From an uncultured Lachnospiraceae bacterium (GTDB lineage: Bacteria; Bacillota; Clostridia; Lachnospirales; Lachnospiraceae): DNA of 6,210 nucleotides. The translations under genes were made by a program, and so were the position numbers. The notes below the pieces were generated by a model. The model was given only the letters and a program-made list of their open reading frames with translations, made no database searches and was not told where the DNA came from. How positions within the stretch are numbered: position 1 is the stretch's first letter; each line of letters starts with the position of its first letter. Positions 5,755-6,210 of this stretch are shown piece after piece. The stretch spans positions 1 to 6,210 of the forward strand of contig CAJUHY010000091.1 of the NCBI GenBank assembly GCA_910585895.1, in the 5' to 3' direction.

Positions 5755-6102
5755 ATGGAGAAATGGATAAGTATCTTACAGACCTACAATGAAGTCCTGA
5801 CAGTGGCATCCATTGTTGCAGTGGGATTGATTCTGGCAATCACGCTGCTGAGGATTTTGAGGCAGATAAAAAGGCTGAATCGTAGCCTGTCGGGCATCAC
5901 ACAGAATGTCCAGGCGTATTTTGATGTAATCATGCAGGAGGAGCCGGAAGCACAGGGGGAGCCGGAGGCAGCAGAGGTAGCGAAGATGCAGGGAGATTTG
6001 CAGGGCAGGAGCCCGGAAGATGAAAGTCTCCTTGAGCAGGAACAGCGCAAGCAAGAGGAAGAGGAGGTATTCAATGCCGTGCTGCAGGAGTACTTTTCTT
6101 GA
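5755..6102 (+). CDS. small single-pass membrane protein with acidic cytoplasmic tail, unknown function
   Basis: I do not recognise a named family. The 115-residue protein has one membrane helix at about residues 15-35 (VLTVASIVAVGLILAITLL). A basic juxtamembrane patch follows (RILRQIKRLNRS, about 33-44), which by the positive-inside rule puts the tail in the cytoplasm. Residues 60-105 are Glu/Gln/Ala-rich, low-complexity and probably coiled coil or disordered, with an EPEAQGEPEA near-repeat. It ends in EEEEVFNAVLQEYFS, a short amphipathic segment that could be a docking motif. AAGGAGG at 5741-5747 sits seven bases before the ATG; an overlapping ATG at 5750 is out of frame and too close. It has its own promoter and is followed 76 bases later by a probable pgi start, from which it seems separately transcribed. 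The reading frame is convincing from the ribosome binding site and topology; function is open. Confidence 0.75.
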   Translation: MEKWISILQTYNEVLTVASIVAVGLILAITLLRILRQIKRLNRSLSGITQNVQAYFDVIMQEEPEAQGEPEAAEVAKMQGDLQGRSPEDESLLEQEQRKQEEEEVFNAVLQEYFS

Positions 6103-6127
6103 CGAAACGTGGGAGATTTGCTACACT
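6099..6127 (+). promoter_or_regulatory. putative promoter for the glucose-6-phosphate isomerase gene
   Basis: TTGACG (6099-6104, five of six) is followed after 17 bases by TACACT (6122-6127, four of six). The -35 box overlaps the stop codon of the small membrane protein. The predicted start, about 6134, gives a leader of about 45 bases. Confidence 0.45.
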
Positions 6128-6178
6128 TATCCTGTAATTGGAAATTCGTGACAAATTAATGGAAAAGGAGTGGAAATC

Positions 6179-6210
6179 ATGGAGAAAGTAACGTTTGATT
6201 ATGGGAAGAG
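6179..6210 (+). CDS. pgi: probable glucose-6-phosphate isomerase, N-terminal fragment cut by the window edge
   Basis: Only the first ten full codons are present, reading MEKVTFDYGK. The V-x-F-D-Y-x-K start is typical of the glucose-6-phosphate isomerases of Firmicutes (commonly starting like M-x-x-V-x-F-D-Y-S-K), the glycolytic enzyme that interconverts glucose-6-phosphate and fructose-6-phosphate in the cytosol. AAGGAG at 6165-6170 lies eight bases before the ATG, so it is a real start. The product name rests on very few residues and could be wrong. Confidence 0.6.
   Translation, partial: MEKVTFDYGK

Overview
The window looks like chromosomal DNA from a low-to-mid GC Gram-positive anaerobe, most likely a Clostridia member of the Lachnospiraceae type. 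Evidence for this is the strong AGGAGG-type ribosome binding sites before almost every gene, sigma-A-like promoters, rod-shaped terminators, GTG starts, and the mix of a flavodoxin-like/SCP2 fusion, a soluble chemotaxis-type receptor and a second-type MurG. The genus cannot be fixed from the sequence alone. No mobile element, CRISPR array, rRNA or tRNA gene was seen.

Layout. (1) The left edge cuts into an FHA-domain protein (1-590, +). (2) After a 143-base gap with a well-formed sigma-A promoter lies a two-gene unit (734-2166, +): a flavodoxin-like/SCP2 fusion and a HIT-family nucleotide hydrolase. It ends at a strong terminator at 2191-2247. (3) A convergent murG-type glycosyltransferase lies on the minus strand (2315-3385). 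A second long hairpin at 2248-2295 sits between the converging genes. (4) A 197-base divergent intergenic region carries promoters in both directions. (5) A FIST-domain sensor (3595-4650, +) and a membrane-less methyl-accepting chemotaxis-type signalling protein (4669-5586, +) lie 18 bases apart and look like one operon. (6) A 168-base gap holds a rod-shaped terminator (5675-5739) whose 5' arm overlaps the predicted start point of a second promoter (5644-5672). (7) Next is a small single-pass membrane protein with an acidic tail (5755-6102, +). (8) The first codons of a probable glucose-6-phosphate isomerase (6179-6210, +) reach the right edge.

How the genes work together. Most neighbours are housekeeping or metabolic and need not share a pathway. 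The clearest functional unit is the FIST-MCP pair: a predicted ligand-binding sensor encoded directly before a cytosolic chemoreceptor signalling rod that has no sensor or membrane segment of its own. The simplest reading is a split cytoplasmic chemoreceptor. The ligand and the output (motility or another CheA-type pathway) are not visible here. The other notable feature is the terminator/promoter overlap before the small membrane protein, which may stop incoming transcription while weakening termination of the gene's own transcripts.
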